Numbered from the stretch's first letter, positions 9,397 to 18,374 are shown. The stretch: 64,000 nucleotides of DNA from Glycocaulis alkaliphilus (GCF_004000605.1 NZ_CP018911.1:558001-622000), one strand, 5' to 3'. Numbers and translations: made by a program. The notes: generated from the sequence alone by a model not told the origin.

Positions 9397-10241
9397 ATCC
9401 AGAACGGGAGTTTGCGGCGCATTAATACCGACGCGATCACAGCAAGAATCCAGCTCACTGCAGTGAGAACCAGAACCACCACCCAGCTTGTCAAGCGCGG
9501 CTCCTGGCCAAGAAGCGGGGCCCGGAATATCTCGATATAATGTGTGAGCGGATTGAAATCGGCGATGAAGGCGCGTGATCCGGTCAGCCCCTCCCGCACC
9601 CAAATGATCGGTGTCACGAAAATGAGTAGCCTGCTGAACGATGTAACCAAATGGGAAATGTCCGGCATTCTGGCCGACAAAAGCCCCAGGAAATATTGAA
9701 TTGAAATAGCGTTGAATATGAACACCATAAGCGCGACTAATGATTGAAAAGCATTGATGCCAATTCCACTTACCGTAAATGCAATTATTAAAAAGCAAAC
9801 CACCATATGCATCAATAAAATTACAATTGATCTAAAAATGCTCTGATATACATACACGGAATAAGGAATGTTGACAGATTTTATCCAAATTTGTGATGAT
9901 GTAAAAACGGAGCATCCATCTACAATATTGCCTACCAGAAATATGTAGGCCGCGTACCCGATAGCCACATAAGCAACAAAATACCTTGGATCATGCCCGG
10001 ATAGCGGAGTGAAAAACACGGCTACTCCGGCAACGAAAATTCCATAAGACAGTACTATCCAAGCTATGCCAATAATACTGCGCCGGTATCGTTGTTGAAC
10101 TTCATCCCACGCGAACGTCCGCCATAAATCAAAGCGGATTATGCCCTGCCATATGTCACTAAAAAATGCATATATATTATCTATAATTGTTTTTAGCAAT
10201 GGGGCGACTCCTGCCAATTTCTTAAAGTTCCGGTCTTTCAA
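9393..10241 (-). CDS. Polysaccharide ABC exporter, permease subunit (Wzm/KpsM type, ABC-2)
   Basis: A 282-residue integral membrane protein with about six hydrophobic helices. It has the N-terminal amphipathic segment WRTFAWDEVQQRYRRSIIG, a hallmark of ABC-2 polysaccharide and lipid exporters (Wzm/KpsM/RfbA), and FNPLTHYIEIFRAPLLG near the C-terminus. It pairs with the ATPase that overlaps it by 4 bases, and itself overlaps the upstream glycosyltransferase gene by 20 bases. The central part (about 9640-10230) is clearly more AT-rich than the surroundings, compatible with transfer of the glycan locus. Confidence 0.92.
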   Translation of the reverse strand: MKDRNFKKLAGVAPLLKTIIDNIYAFFSDIWQGIIRFDLWRTFAWDEVQQRYRRSIIGIAWIVLSYGIFVAGVAVFFTPLSGHDPRYFVAYVAIGYAAYIFLVGNIVDGCSVFTSSQIWIKSVNIPYSVYVYQSIFRSIVILLMHMVVCFLIIAFTVSGIGINAFQSLVALMVFIFNAISIQYFLGLLSARMPDISHLVTSFSRLLIFVTPIIWVREGLTGSRAFIADFNPLTHYIEIFRAPLLGQEPRLTSWVVVLVLTAVSWILAVIASVLMRRKLPFWI

Positions 10242-12075
10242 TTTCTTGCGAAATTTCCAGCTTCATAATTTTTATTTCATTCTTGGCGTCGGTTTTCTGC
10301 AAGTCGCTTACCTGATCGAGCATCGAAAGCATTATTCGCCTGATTTTTACAAGTGCGGTTATCATGATGATAGCGTTAGCTGCAGTAAAAAATCCAATAA
10401 AAACAACAGCCTTCATATTGGCATCCTCGACAGCGGCGAAGAGTGCCGCTGCGATCAGAACAGCGATAAGTGCCAATAGAAGGAAACCACCGTTTCTCCA
10501 CGCCATGCCCGCGAGGTCCCGCCGCATTGCTAGAGTGTGCGTCTGGAGGGCAACCCGCGCAGCAAGCTGACGGAGTGGATCGAGGGTGCCGGATTTTGGT
10601 GAGGCGCCGCCGCTGTTTGTGCCGTCTGCAGAAGGGTGAGCGCCACCAAAGCCCTCCTCGCCCCATTCGAGCACAACGGCCTGTGCTGCAAGTTCGCCCG
10701 CCAAACGGTTTAGGTCTTCCAACTCATGGTCGCCCGGAGGTTTGGCACTGTCGAACACGATGCGGACTGTTTCAAACCCGAGGAACGCCGCCGTCCGCGC
10801 GAGCGTGAGGTGAGGGCTGTCGGAGGGGGGCGCGATTTCGGCAAAAGCTGCAAGGTCGAGATAGAGGCGGTTTGGCGCAGGGGGGACTATGCATCGGGTG
10901 GCGACGCCGTCCGTCTGCGTGTCACCATCATGGCGCGCTGGAAGCAGGCTCAGGGCTGCTGGTGAGGCGTCCAGCGCGGCGTCCAGCGCATTGGCAATAT
11001 CTCGAAGCGGACAGGCTGGGGTGGCCAGGACGATTAGCGGCTGACCGGAAGGGAAGGAAAGCCGGATGAAGTCGCTCGCGCTGGTGATCAGCGTTGTTTC
11101 GGGGCCGGGATCTATTGTGCCCATTGTGCGCAGGCCGTGGGAAATGATTATACATTTGCCCTTTTGCCCGGTCCCTTTAAGCCCCGAGATATCGCTCACC
11201 GATACGGCACGTGACAAAGGGTCAGCGCGTTTGAACCGGCCGTCCCCCTTTGCTCGCCGCCCCGAAATGCCCCTTATCACCGGTGGATCAGCGGCTATCA
11301 GCCGCCTTTCTGCCGCTTTTGCTTCCTCGGGGTCCAGCCGTCGGGCAGATTCGGGCAGGACTGGAGCAAATGCGGCGCGGAATGAAGGATCAAGCAGATC
11401 GAGTTCGCGCTGGAGGATTTCATCCGCCTCCTTTTCGTACAGCGACCGGAACATGACTGAGCGCTGTCCCGTGCGATGGCGGAAACAGCCGAGGGGGCGG
11501 TCAAACGAGAAGAGCTCGGCGTGCCGGAAAAAGCGTGTCCATAATTCGAAATCATTGGCCACCGAATAGCGGGTGTCGAGCTGTGATCCAGCCGCCTCCC
11601 ACAAGCGCCGGCGCCAGAACGTCGACTCCTGCTGTATCCACATGCAGTCACCGGCAAGGAAGCGTGGACGCGACCAGGGACGGGCTCGCCCGACCCAGTT
11701 AATTTCCCCGCTCTCTGCCATGCTGGTGGGGCGGCCAGTGATCCAGTCGATGTCAGGGTGGGACTTGAAAATGGCGGCAACCGCAGAGAGCGTCCCCGGA
11801 TGCAAGATATCATCTGAGTTGATCCAGCCCATGATATCACCGGTGGACGCCCGGAAGCCCTTGTTCAAGGCGTCGGCATGCCCGTTATCCGGCTCGCAGA
11901 TCACCTGCGCAAGGTCGCCGTCGTAGCGGTCGATTATGGCAAGTGAGCCATCCGCACTTTTGCCGTCGACAACGATGTACTCCAGCTCGGAATAATCCTG
12001 ATCGATAACCGATAGCAGGCATTCCTCGAGGAATTTCGCGCCATTCCAGTTGGGCGTGATGATCGAGAAGCGCAT
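10222..12075 (-). CDS. Large GT2 glycosyltransferase with C-terminal membrane anchor
   Basis: A 617-residue protein. I start it at ATG 12075, because MRFSIITPNWNGAKFLEECL is the canonical GT2 N-terminus; an open frame further upstream has no family sequence. The GT-A domain covers about residues 1-260 (VVDGKSADGS, MGWINSDDILHPG with the metal site, FELWTRF). The middle (about 270-530) has no recognised domain. Two membrane helices (about 540-590) and a charged C-terminal tail follow. The gene opens the exporter operon (GT, permease, ATPase), so the product probably assembles the exported glycan at the inner membrane. The role of the middle domain is unknown. Confidence 0.85.
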   Translation of the reverse strand: MRFSIITPNWNGAKFLEECLLSVIDQDYSELEYIVVDGKSADGSLAIIDRYDGDLAQVICEPDNGHADALNKGFRASTGDIMGWINSDDILHPGTLSAVAAIFKSHPDIDWITGRPTSMAESGEINWVGRARPWSRPRFLAGDCMWIQQESTFWRRRLWEAAGSQLDTRYSVANDFELWTRFFRHAELFSFDRPLGCFRHRTGQRSVMFRSLYEKEADEILQRELDLLDPSFRAAFAPVLPESARRLDPEEAKAAERRLIAADPPVIRGISGRRAKGDGRFKRADPLSRAVSVSDISGLKGTGQKGKCIIISHGLRTMGTIDPGPETTLITSASDFIRLSFPSGQPLIVLATPACPLRDIANALDAALDASPAALSLLPARHDGDTQTDGVATRCIVPPAPNRLYLDLAAFAEIAPPSDSPHLTLARTAAFLGFETVRIVFDSAKPPGDHELEDLNRLAGELAAQAVVLEWGEEGFGGAHPSADGTNSGGASPKSGTLDPLRQLAARVALQTHTLAMRRDLAGMAWRNGGFLLLALIAVLIAAALFAAVEDANMKAVVFIGFFTAANAIIMITALVKIRRIMLSMLDQVSDLQKTDAKNEIKIMKLEISQEIERPEL

Positions 12076-12306
12076 GTAGGACCTGTCTTCGCGTTTTTTT
12101 GAGTTGTATGGCGGGCGGGTCCGGATAGTAAATAGCCTCGTGCAACTTGCGTTGGTGCCGAGCGATTTACCAAGCGTACCGCGAAAGGGTCGCAAGCGTC
12201 ATGACGCCAATGTGCTAGGGACTAAATGCCGAAAGTGAATTTCGCCTTCAAAGTAACTCGATAGCTTAGTCGACGCTTTTCAATAGCATTTTACACAGAA
12301 AGATCG

Positions 12307-14262
12307 ATGAGTATGCGCCACCTTGCGCCATATGGAAAAGATAGATTTGATTATATCCAATCTCTCGACGGTTTTCGTTCAATAGCAATATTATTAGTTA
12401 TTGTTTTTCATATAAATGAAAGCTATATACCGTCTGGATTTATTGGTGTTGATATATTTTTTTCCATAAGCGGATACATAATAACATATGGTCTGGTCAA
12501 ATTACATGCCGGGAACGGCATTGATTTGATCGAATTTTACCGGAGACGAATAGCCCGGCTGACCCCTGCAGTTGTTTTTGTTGTAATTACAACATTAATT
12601 GTTTCAAGCTTTGTTTATCCGTCTGCCAGATTGTCTGAATTTGCGCAAACTGGATTCTTCGCGGTATTATGGGCGTCTAATATATTCCTTTTCCTGAATT
12701 CAGGATACTTTGACACAGTAAGCCAAGGAAATATGTTTCTTCACACATGGTCTTTGAGTGTGGAGGAGCAGTTCTACATTTTTTGGCCGCTAATTTTAAT
12801 TGCATGGGCTAAATTGAGATTTTCTATTTATTTTATTTTGTCGCTGTTTATTGCCTCTTTGTTTGGGGCCGCATATCTCTCGCACCTCGATTCGAGCGCT
12901 GCATTTTATCTCATGCCGGCCAGAATGTTCCAGTTCATTGCGGGGGCTCTGGTAGCCATCGCTCACATCAAGCGGATCGACGTCGGTATCAATCCAGTTT
13001 GGGTGGCCGCGGCAATGTTCACAGGGCTTTGTTTTGTCTTTTTCGCTGCGGCTTTTGCAAATGGAGAGCACTACAACTTCTGGATTGCTGCGCTCGCTCC
13101 AACCATCGGTTCTGCACTCATCCTTGGTGCCATTCGATCTCCTGCAGCGGATTGGCTTTCCTCCCCAGTGCTGAGGTTTGTAGGTCTGAGAGCCTATTCC
13201 TTGTACTTGGTTCACTGGCCAGTCATTGTAATCACCACCTATCTGATAGGCGCAGATAAACCCTTGTACGTCGAGGCAGGCCTCCTGGTGCTCAGCTTCC
13301 TGTTTGCGGAGCTCGTTTACCGGTTGGTCGAGCAGCCACTTCGAATCCGAAATGACGCGGAACGGCTACCCAACCGGGTTCGGACCAGTATTGCTGTTCT
13401 TTCGATGGTCGCTGGTGTGGCTGTGTCCGCCGCGATCTGGAATGGGAGCCTCCCGGGCGTCAGCAATAACGCCGTTACGGTTGTCGATGCCGACAGTTAT
13501 GCCGCAGCTGCGCAGCGTGCGAACCGGGAACGGGTCTGGCGTGGACGCATCCATCTGGGATGCCATCTGAATGCGACGGCGAGCGCCGACGACTACAATG
13601 CCAGCCTCTGCATGGCGGAGAACCCGTCAGGACGCGGGTCCTTGATGGTTATTGCGGACAGTTATGGCGCAGAAACAGTAGTTCTGCTCGAGCAGATCAT
13701 TCCGCCGCGGGCGATTATGCCGGCGAACGCGGCTGGGTGTCTGCCGATCTACCCGGAGCCGCACTCGGCGAGCAGAAGCCAGGGGTGTCTGGAGTTCAAT
13801 GTTTTCCGGTTCGATGCAGTACGGCGCGAAGACGTACGCGCTGTGGCGCTTGCCACGAATTGGCGCTGGTGGACCGTGCCCCAGGCCCGCAGCACGATCG
13901 AGTACCTCGCCTCACTCGACAAGACGGTTGTGGTTTTCGGTGTCAGGCCGATTTTTTCCGAGCAAGTGAGTGCGCTGGTTGGCACACCCGGGTTCGAGCT
14001 CGCCACCAGCGCGCTGGACCCCTACCTGCTTGTGGATCTTTCGGAGTTTAATGAACAGCTGCGCTCGCTGGCGGACGAATTCGATAATGTTCACTTTGTG
14101 GATATCCAGCATGTTTTATGCCGCAGCGGTTGCCGCGCGGTCCTGGGAAATGGTGAGGTTATTTACATTGACAACACGCACATCTCGGCGGCCGCTGCCG
14201 AATGGTTTGGAGTGGGTCTGCGTGGCGAGTTAGGGCCCGTCCTGTCAGTTCTAAACGAATAA
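12307..14262 (+). CDS. Acyltransferase 3 / SGNH-domain glycan O-acyltransferase (OafA type)
   Basis: A 651-residue membrane protein. Residues about 1-370 form an acyltransferase-3 domain: YIQSLDGFRSIAILLVIVFH holds the catalytic histidine region, GFIGVDIFFSISGYI is a family motif and FYRRRIARLTPA follows. Residues about 420-650 form an SGNH-like domain, with IADSYGAE as block I and a late D-NTHIS block. Such fusions move acyl groups, often acetyl, across the membrane onto LPS or capsule sugars. The first 600 bp are markedly AT-rich relative to neighbours, suggesting transfer. An ATG at 12313 is an alternative start. Confidence 0.88.
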   Translation: MSMRHLAPYGKDRFDYIQSLDGFRSIAILLVIVFHINESYIPSGFIGVDIFFSISGYIITYGLVKLHAGNGIDLIEFYRRRIARLTPAVVFVVITTLIVSSFVYPSARLSEFAQTGFFAVLWASNIFLFLNSGYFDTVSQGNMFLHTWSLSVEEQFYIFWPLILIAWAKLRFSIYFILSLFIASLFGAAYLSHLDSSAAFYLMPARMFQFIAGALVAIAHIKRIDVGINPVWVAAAMFTGLCFVFFAAAFANGEHYNFWIAALAPTIGSALILGAIRSPAADWLSSPVLRFVGLRAYSLYLVHWPVIVITTYLIGADKPLYVEAGLLVLSFLFAELVYRLVEQPLRIRNDAERLPNRVRTSIAVLSMVAGVAVSAAIWNGSLPGVSNNAVTVVDADSYAAAAQRANRERVWRGRIHLGCHLNATASADDYNASLCMAENPSGRGSLMVIADSYGAETVVLLEQIIPPRAIMPANAAGCLPIYPEPHSASRSQGCLEFNVFRFDAVRREDVRAVALATNWRWWTVPQARSTIEYLASLDKTVVVFGVRPIFSEQVSALVGTPGFELATSALDPYLLVDLSEFNEQLRSLADEFDNVHFVDIQHVLCRSGCRAVLGNGEVIYIDNTHISAAAAEWFGVGLRGELGPVLSVLNE

Positions 14263-14344
14263 GGCGGGCGGCCCAGCAAGTTGTCGACATTCGTTCCACG
14301 CATCACTACGATCGTCGGTGAGCCTATAAAAGGGAATTGAAGCT

Positions 14345-15127
14345 TTGTCCGAACAGGAAGTTTCACAATTTATGACGGCGTTTGAACGTGCCCGCCAACG
14401 CGCTGATCGCTTCGAGGGGATGATGGGGCCGATTTCAATTGGCCTGTTTGAAGCCTTTCTTGAGTTGCAGTTGAAAAGCGGCGTTCACGGCAACATGGTC
14501 GAGTATGGCGTTTACCGCGGCCGGTCGGCCGCTGTAGCACTTTCAAAGCTGCGCGCCTCGGAGCGAATGATGTTGGTCGATGCCGCAGTCAAGTATCCGG
14601 AGTTTGTCAAATTAAAGTCCATCAATCCGAACTTCGATTTCATTGAAGGTAAGTCCGAACAGCTGGTTGACGATGACCGACTCCGTGCCTTTCTCGAGGC
14701 GGGTGTCCGTTTTTCTCACCATGATGCGAGTCATTTCTACGATAATGTCGCGGCTGAGATGGCGTTGATGGAGCCGTTTATTCTGCCGCGGGGCCTCATG
14801 GTGCTGGATGATTTTGGCAATCCCAGCTATATGCAGGTGGTTGCAGCGTGTTTCCACCATCTGGCCCGCACCGATTGCAATCTGGAAGTATTCCTTTACG
14901 CAAATAACAAAGCCTATCTGTGCCGAAAGGAAGACTTCGAGTTTTACGCCGGGTTTGTGTTGGAAAAGATGCTGCCGCGTCTTCATGCGGTCGGGTTGAA
15001 TGTCTATCTGTCCCGCACTGACAACAACGCGCGATACCGGGGTTTTTCAATCGCACTTAAGTCCAAGGCGACCGACGACGACCTCTATGGGCTAAGCTTC
15101 TTCGGCGACCGGTTTTATCAGCTATAG
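14345..15127 (+). CDS. TylF-like class I SAM-dependent methyltransferase
   Basis: A 260-residue protein resembling macrocin-O-methyltransferase (TylF)/Methyltransf_24 proteins. VEYGVYRGRSAAVAL (about residue 52) is the SAM-binding motif I, LVDAA the following acidic strand and LMVLDDFGNPSY (about 155) the metal-binding region. Such enzymes O-methylate sugars. The first start in frame is TTG 14345, with GGGA about 10 bases upstream; ATG 14372 is the alternative. The gene lies downstream of the acyltransferase and before an IS scar. Confidence 0.7.
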   Translation: MSEQEVSQFMTAFERARQRADRFEGMMGPISIGLFEAFLELQLKSGVHGNMVEYGVYRGRSAAVALSKLRASERMMLVDAAVKYPEFVKLKSINPNFDFIEGKSEQLVDDDRLRAFLEAGVRFSHHDASHFYDNVAAEMALMEPFILPRGLMVLDDFGNPSYMQVVAACFHHLARTDCNLEVFLYANNKAYLCRKEDFEFYAGFVLEKMLPRLHAVGLNVYLSRTDNNARYRGFSIALKSKATDDDLYGLSFFGDRFYQL

Positions 15128-15308
15128 AGTGGGATACCGCCGTAGGCTTGGCCGGCGCAATAGCGGCGATCGTTGATGACCTGATGGGGTGGACGGCCTC
15201 CCCGCATGCGTCGACACCGTGAACCTTGCTCTGCCCCCGAAAAACTGGATCGTTTGAAGCTGGAGTTTTCCGCTAGGTTTCCCTGGGCTGGGAGAGGAGC
15301 GGAAGTTC

Positions 15309-15359
15309 ATGAAGGCATCAAAGTTCACTGAGGCGCAGAAGGCGTTCATCCTGAAATAG
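15309..15359 (+). pseudogene. IS3-family OrfA, N-terminal 16 codons
   Basis: ATG 15309 opens MKASKFTEAQKAFILK, the standard start of one IS3 OrfA group (HTH_Tnp_1 domain), and the frame ends at TAG 15357-15359 where the homology is cut. It is a remnant and cannot code a DNA-binding domain. Confidence 0.7.
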
Positions 15360-15469
15360 GTGGCTTGGCTGATCCCCGCCTTGCGGCAGACATCCGCCGT
15401 TGCCATGCCGCTCTCCTGTTCGGCCAGGATCGCAATGATCTGTTCCTCGGTGAACCTGCTCTTGCGCAT
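15353..15469 (-). pseudogene. IS3-family OrfA, N-terminal 39 codons
   Basis: Reading leftwards from 15469, residues 1-39 match the helix-turn-helix start of IS3-family OrfA (RFTEEQIIAILAE, then DVCRKAGISQATYF). Beyond that the frame continues to 15122 only as antisense of the neighbouring IS fragment and flank. The element is truncated and its orfB is absent. Confidence 0.75.
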
Positions 15470-15655
15470 AGTCTGTCACCTCGTGACAGACTCTCAATTC
15501 AAATGCCGGACCAAACGCGTCTGAGGTCACACGGGCTGGCCTTATCCGGCATGACCCTCGGTCTGGTGCGCGAGGCCCGTTGGGCTATAAGCTACCTAGC
15601 GACTATGGCGGGTCTGCCGGTTCGGCCTGCCTGATCCAGTAGCGAAAGGCGAATT

Positions 15656-17299
15656 ATGCGGCCTGAGATTATCGTGCATCTTGGTTCTGGCTTGTGCAGC
15701 GAGCTTGATGACTATGCGGGTTCTGCGGAGAAGGTAGTACTGGTTGAAGCCCAGCCCGATATCGCGGCGCAGCTTCGCGAGTCGGCTGCCCGCTACGCGA
15801 ATGTGGATGTCATCTGCGGCGCAGTCAGGAAAGATGGCGGCGGCGGCACTGCGCCCTTTGCTGTTTTCAATGTGTCCGAGGTCAGCGGCTTCTGCCCGCC
15901 TGGCGCGCTCAAAGCTATGCTCCCGCGGCTCAGCGAGGTGCGCAAGATCGCCGCCGGGCTGATGGACCTGAACTCGGTGCTCACCCGCTACCAGGCGCTC
16001 GGCCTTCCCTACCGGGTCATCGTGGATGTGAATGGTCTGGAAGGCGAGATCATCGAAGCGCTGGCGGAACCGGCTTCGGGCTATTTTGTGTCCGATATAC
16101 GCGTTCACTGCGGGCTCCACGCGCTCTATGAAGGCGGCCTCTCGGCGGCGGAAGTGGAAAGCCGACTTCTTGAAAGTGGGTTCCGTGACGTGGTGAGCGA
16201 GGGGAGCGGCCCTGTACGCACCGTGCGCGGCCACCGGAGCCTTGCGGTCTACATCGATACGCTCATCGAGAGAGAGAGAGCTTCACTTCGCACGTTGCAG
16301 CAGAGCAGTGCGCAGGCGTATGCGGGCGCGCTGGAGCAGGTCGACCTGCTTACGGCCGAGTTGGAGCGCGTGCGGTCTGAAGGTGAAGCGTCTCGTAGCG
16401 CGCTGGAAGGCCAGCTTGCCGAGAGGCTGGCTCAGCGGGATATGGCGCGCGAGCGCGAGAAGGCCAATTTCGAGGCGCTCGAGACGGCCAAGCGCCAGCT
16501 TGCCGACAAGGAAGCCGAGCTAGAGCGCTTGCATTCGGAAGGCGAGGCCGCACGGACCGAGCTGGAGAGCCTTCAGCAAAGCAGTGCGCAGGCGTATGCC
16601 GGCGCGCTGGAGCAGGTTGACCTGCTCACTGCAGAGATGGAGAGTCTGCGTTCGGAGGGTGAAGCCTCTCGCAGCGCGCTGGAGAGCCAGCTTGCCGAGA
16701 GGCTGGCTGAGCGGGATACGGCACGCGAGCGCGAGAGGGCCAATTTCGAGGCGCTCGAAAATGCCAAACGCCAGCTTGCGGACAAGGAAGAAGAGCTGGA
16801 GCGCGTGCGGTTTGAGGGTGAAGCGTCTCGCAGCGAACTGGAAGGCCAGCTTGCCGAGAGGCTGGCTGAGCGGGATACGGCACGCGAGCGCGAGAAGGCC
16901 AATTTCGAAGCGCTCGAAAATGCCAAGCGCCAGGTGCAGGCCGCCGAGTCGGAGCTGGAAAGGCTGCGGACAGCGCTCGCATCGTCCGAGCGGAATGTCG
17001 AGGACCGCCAGAACGAAAACAAGCGTCTTCAACAGGAGCTGGACACCGCGCGGGAAGATCTACGCCTGTCTCTTCGTATACAGCGCCTCGCGCAGGCCGA
17101 TCTTGCCGAACTTCAGCAGCGCTACGCTGAGTCAGTGTCGCAACGTGCGGATATTGAAAACCAGATCAGCGGCCTAATCGAACACTTTCAGTTAGAGGAT
17201 GCCAGAAAATCGGCCTTGGCGAAAAAGCCCGCATTGCCTGCCGGTCAGAACCGGCGCCCGGTAAACAAGACAAAATCCAGATCTGCGAAGGGCAAATAG
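15656..17299 (+). CDS. FkbM-like methyltransferase domain fused to a repeated coiled coil
   Basis: A 547-residue protein. Residues 1-200 look like a degenerate FkbM-type methyltransferase: IVHLGSGLCSELDDYA at the SAM site, VVLVEAQPDIAAQLRE and VIVDVNGLEGEIIEAL. Residues about 205-500 are a continuous charged coiled coil rich in Glu, Arg, Ala and Leu. It contains a near-identical 92-residue duplication (QQSSAQAYAGALEQVDLLTA at 214 and 306, 276 bp apart) and three copies of a block with SRSALEGQLAERLA. The tail is basic (KTKSRSAKGK). The coiled coil suggests a scaffold or chain-length ruler role in glycan synthesis; this is inference. Catalytic activity is uncertain. Confidence 0.6.
   Translation: MRPEIIVHLGSGLCSELDDYAGSAEKVVLVEAQPDIAAQLRESAARYANVDVICGAVRKDGGGGTAPFAVFNVSEVSGFCPPGALKAMLPRLSEVRKIAAGLMDLNSVLTRYQALGLPYRVIVDVNGLEGEIIEALAEPASGYFVSDIRVHCGLHALYEGGLSAAEVESRLLESGFRDVVSEGSGPVRTVRGHRSLAVYIDTLIERERASLRTLQQSSAQAYAGALEQVDLLTAELERVRSEGEASRSALEGQLAERLAQRDMAREREKANFEALETAKRQLADKEAELERLHSEGEAARTELESLQQSSAQAYAGALEQVDLLTAEMESLRSEGEASRSALESQLAERLAERDTARERERANFEALENAKRQLADKEEELERVRFEGEASRSELEGQLAERLAERDTAREREKANFEALENAKRQVQAAESELERLRTALASSERNVEDRQNENKRLQQELDTAREDLRLSLRIQRLAQADLAELQQRYAESVSQRADIENQISGLIEHFQLEDARKSALAKKPALPAGQNRRPVNKTKSRSAKGK
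16295..16940 (+). repeat. In-frame tandem repeats of the coiled-coil gene
   Basis: Two 276-bp units begin at 16295 and 16571 and are nearly identical in DNA sequence. The second half of the unit occurs a third time from about 16806. Repeat number changes of 276 bp (92 residues) or of the shorter block would leave the reading frame intact. Confidence 0.85.
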
Positions 17300-17336
17300 C
17301 AGGCGCTACTTGTTGGCATGAGAATATGTCAATCCG

Positions 17337-17744
17337 CTAATTGTCCATCAAGTCCTCAGGAGACATGTATTGCCTTTGAAAGGCCAGTCTTCGGTGTGTG
17401 CTCTGGCGTGAATATTCGTCTCGCCGGGCCCGCAGGGTCACTATATCGACCCAGATTAGATGCATGTCCATCTGATACCGGCCACCGGCCAGTTGAGGTT
17501 CTCCATCTGCCTCAGAAGTCCAATCTATCGTCCAGCCTTCGATCTCCAGAGATCCGCTATCTCTCACCGGACGCGACTCGATTATTCGCAAGGCTGAACG
17601 TTCTATACGCGGGTATTCGGCAATGAGCTCGAGCTGGACGGCTGACCTATAAAGGTTTTCGACCAGTGCGTAAAATGGCCACAACACCGCTGCCAGCAGT
17701 GCCACTGCCACCAACGCTTCCATGGTGGAAAATCCGCTACGCAT
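17337..17744 (-). CDS. gspI: Type II secretion minor pseudopilin, GspI-like
   Basis: A 135-residue protein beginning MRSGFSTMEALVAVALLAA: the prepilin peptidase site G/F with Glu at +5 (here STME) and one hydrophobic helix. The soluble part contains WTIDWTSEADG and HLIWVDI, resembling the C-terminal fold of GspI. GspI caps the pseudopilus with J and K in the type II secretion system. It is the last gene of the minus-strand block, 9 bp after the prepilin peptidase gene. GspI is preferred over GspH because H and J are found elsewhere in the cluster. Confidence 0.7.
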   Translation of the reverse strand: MRSGFSTMEALVAVALLAAVLWPFYALVENLYRSAVQLELIAEYPRIERSALRIIESRPVRDSGSLEIEGWTIDWTSEADGEPQLAGGRYQMDMHLIWVDIVTLRARRDEYSRQSTHRRLAFQRQYMSPEDLMDN

Positions 17745-17753
17745 CGTTCGTGG

Positions 17754-18374
17754 TCAGCCGTGTCCGCCTGCTATCGCCATGACGCCATAACCAAACATGA
17801 GGCCAGGACCAAAAGGCAGTCTGGCCTCAGTCTCACTGGTTGTGTGCCTTATGAAAGCGGCCAGCAACAAGGTTATGGCTACTGCGAGCAGAAGGGCAAG
17901 GGGGATCAGACTTGCAGGAACCCAGGTCGCGCACGCCGCTCCAAGAAGAAGATCACCTGAGCCAAGCGCCCTGCGCCCAGTTCTCCAGCGGACTAATCCG
18001 GCAGCCAGCGCCAGAACGGCAAGCGTCAGCACGGCAGCCATTGCGCGATCGGGAAGAAGCGAACTAGCCATGGCGCTCGCCAAGCCGGCAACGCCGATCA
18101 GTACGGAGCCGGCGTCCGGGAGCAGCTGGCGGCGCAAATCTGTGGTGGCACTTACTGCCCCTGCTCCCGCGGCTGCGGCGAACAGCACAGGCGCCATAGG
18201 TGCGGTAAGCCAGAAGATGGCAGTGACGACCAGCAGCAAGCTTAAAAGTGCTGCCGGAGCGCTGATTTTTCTGACCGATGGCATACCAGCCAGTGCTGCC
18301 GTCAACATGGCGCTTACGGACCAGGCCAGCGCACAGGCCAGCATCAGGCTGACCCAAGTCAGGTGGCTACTCAT
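17754..18374 (-). CDS. gspO: Prepilin peptidase (A24 family), short form lacking the methylase domain
   Basis: A membrane protein of about 206 residues with some seven hydrophobic segments. The aspartyl protease pair is visible as TTDLRRQLLPD (Asp about 79) and GSGDLLLG (Asp about 141), followed by LPFGPGL. It processes type IV pilins and pseudopilins. The cytoplasmic zinc-binding and N-methylating domain of full GspO/PilD is absent, as in TadV/CpaA-type peptidases. Two consecutive ATGs (18377, 18374) overlap the gspD stop by 8-11 bases; an upstream extension in frame is shadow sequence. Confidence 0.85.
   Translation of the reverse strand: MSSHLTWVSLMLACALAWSVSAMLTAALAGMPSVRKISAPAALLSLLLVVTAIFWLTAPMAPVLFAAAAGAGAVSATTDLRRQLLPDAGSVLIGVAGLASAMASSLLPDRAMAAVLTLAVLALAAGLVRWRTGRRALGSGDLLLGAACATWVPASLIPLALLLAVAITLLLAAFIRHTTSETEARLPFGPGLMFGYGVMAIAGGHG

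Larger units (their letters stand above)
15128..15655. mobile_element. Scar of two IS3-family elements (528 bp without an intact gene)
   Basis: No complete gene is present. TGCCCCCGAAAAACTGGA at 15232-15249 looks like an IS3-family terminal repeat. It is followed by the first 16 codons of an orfA (ATG 15309, stop 15357) beginning MKASKFTEAQKAFILK. From 15469 leftwards, the opposite strand codes the first 39 residues of a second orfA (MRKSRFTEEQIIAILAE, ending GISQATYF). The two fragments converge and are cut at about 15353-15357. A perfect 9-bp inverted repeat, GTCTGTCAC / GTGACAGAC (15471-15491), borders the second fragment. Remaining sequence up to 15655 shows nothing recognisable. Confidence 0.7.

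Noticed and set aside
9394-9798. N-terminal extension of the ABC ATPase
   Set aside because: The extension is out-of-frame permease sequence; the ATGA overlap at 9396 and the start of family similarity define the real start.
16520-17032. Minus-strand open frames with repeated motifs opposite the coiled-coil gene
   Set aside because: Their repeats merely mirror the coiled-coil repeats of the plus strand, which has the natural start, length and composition.
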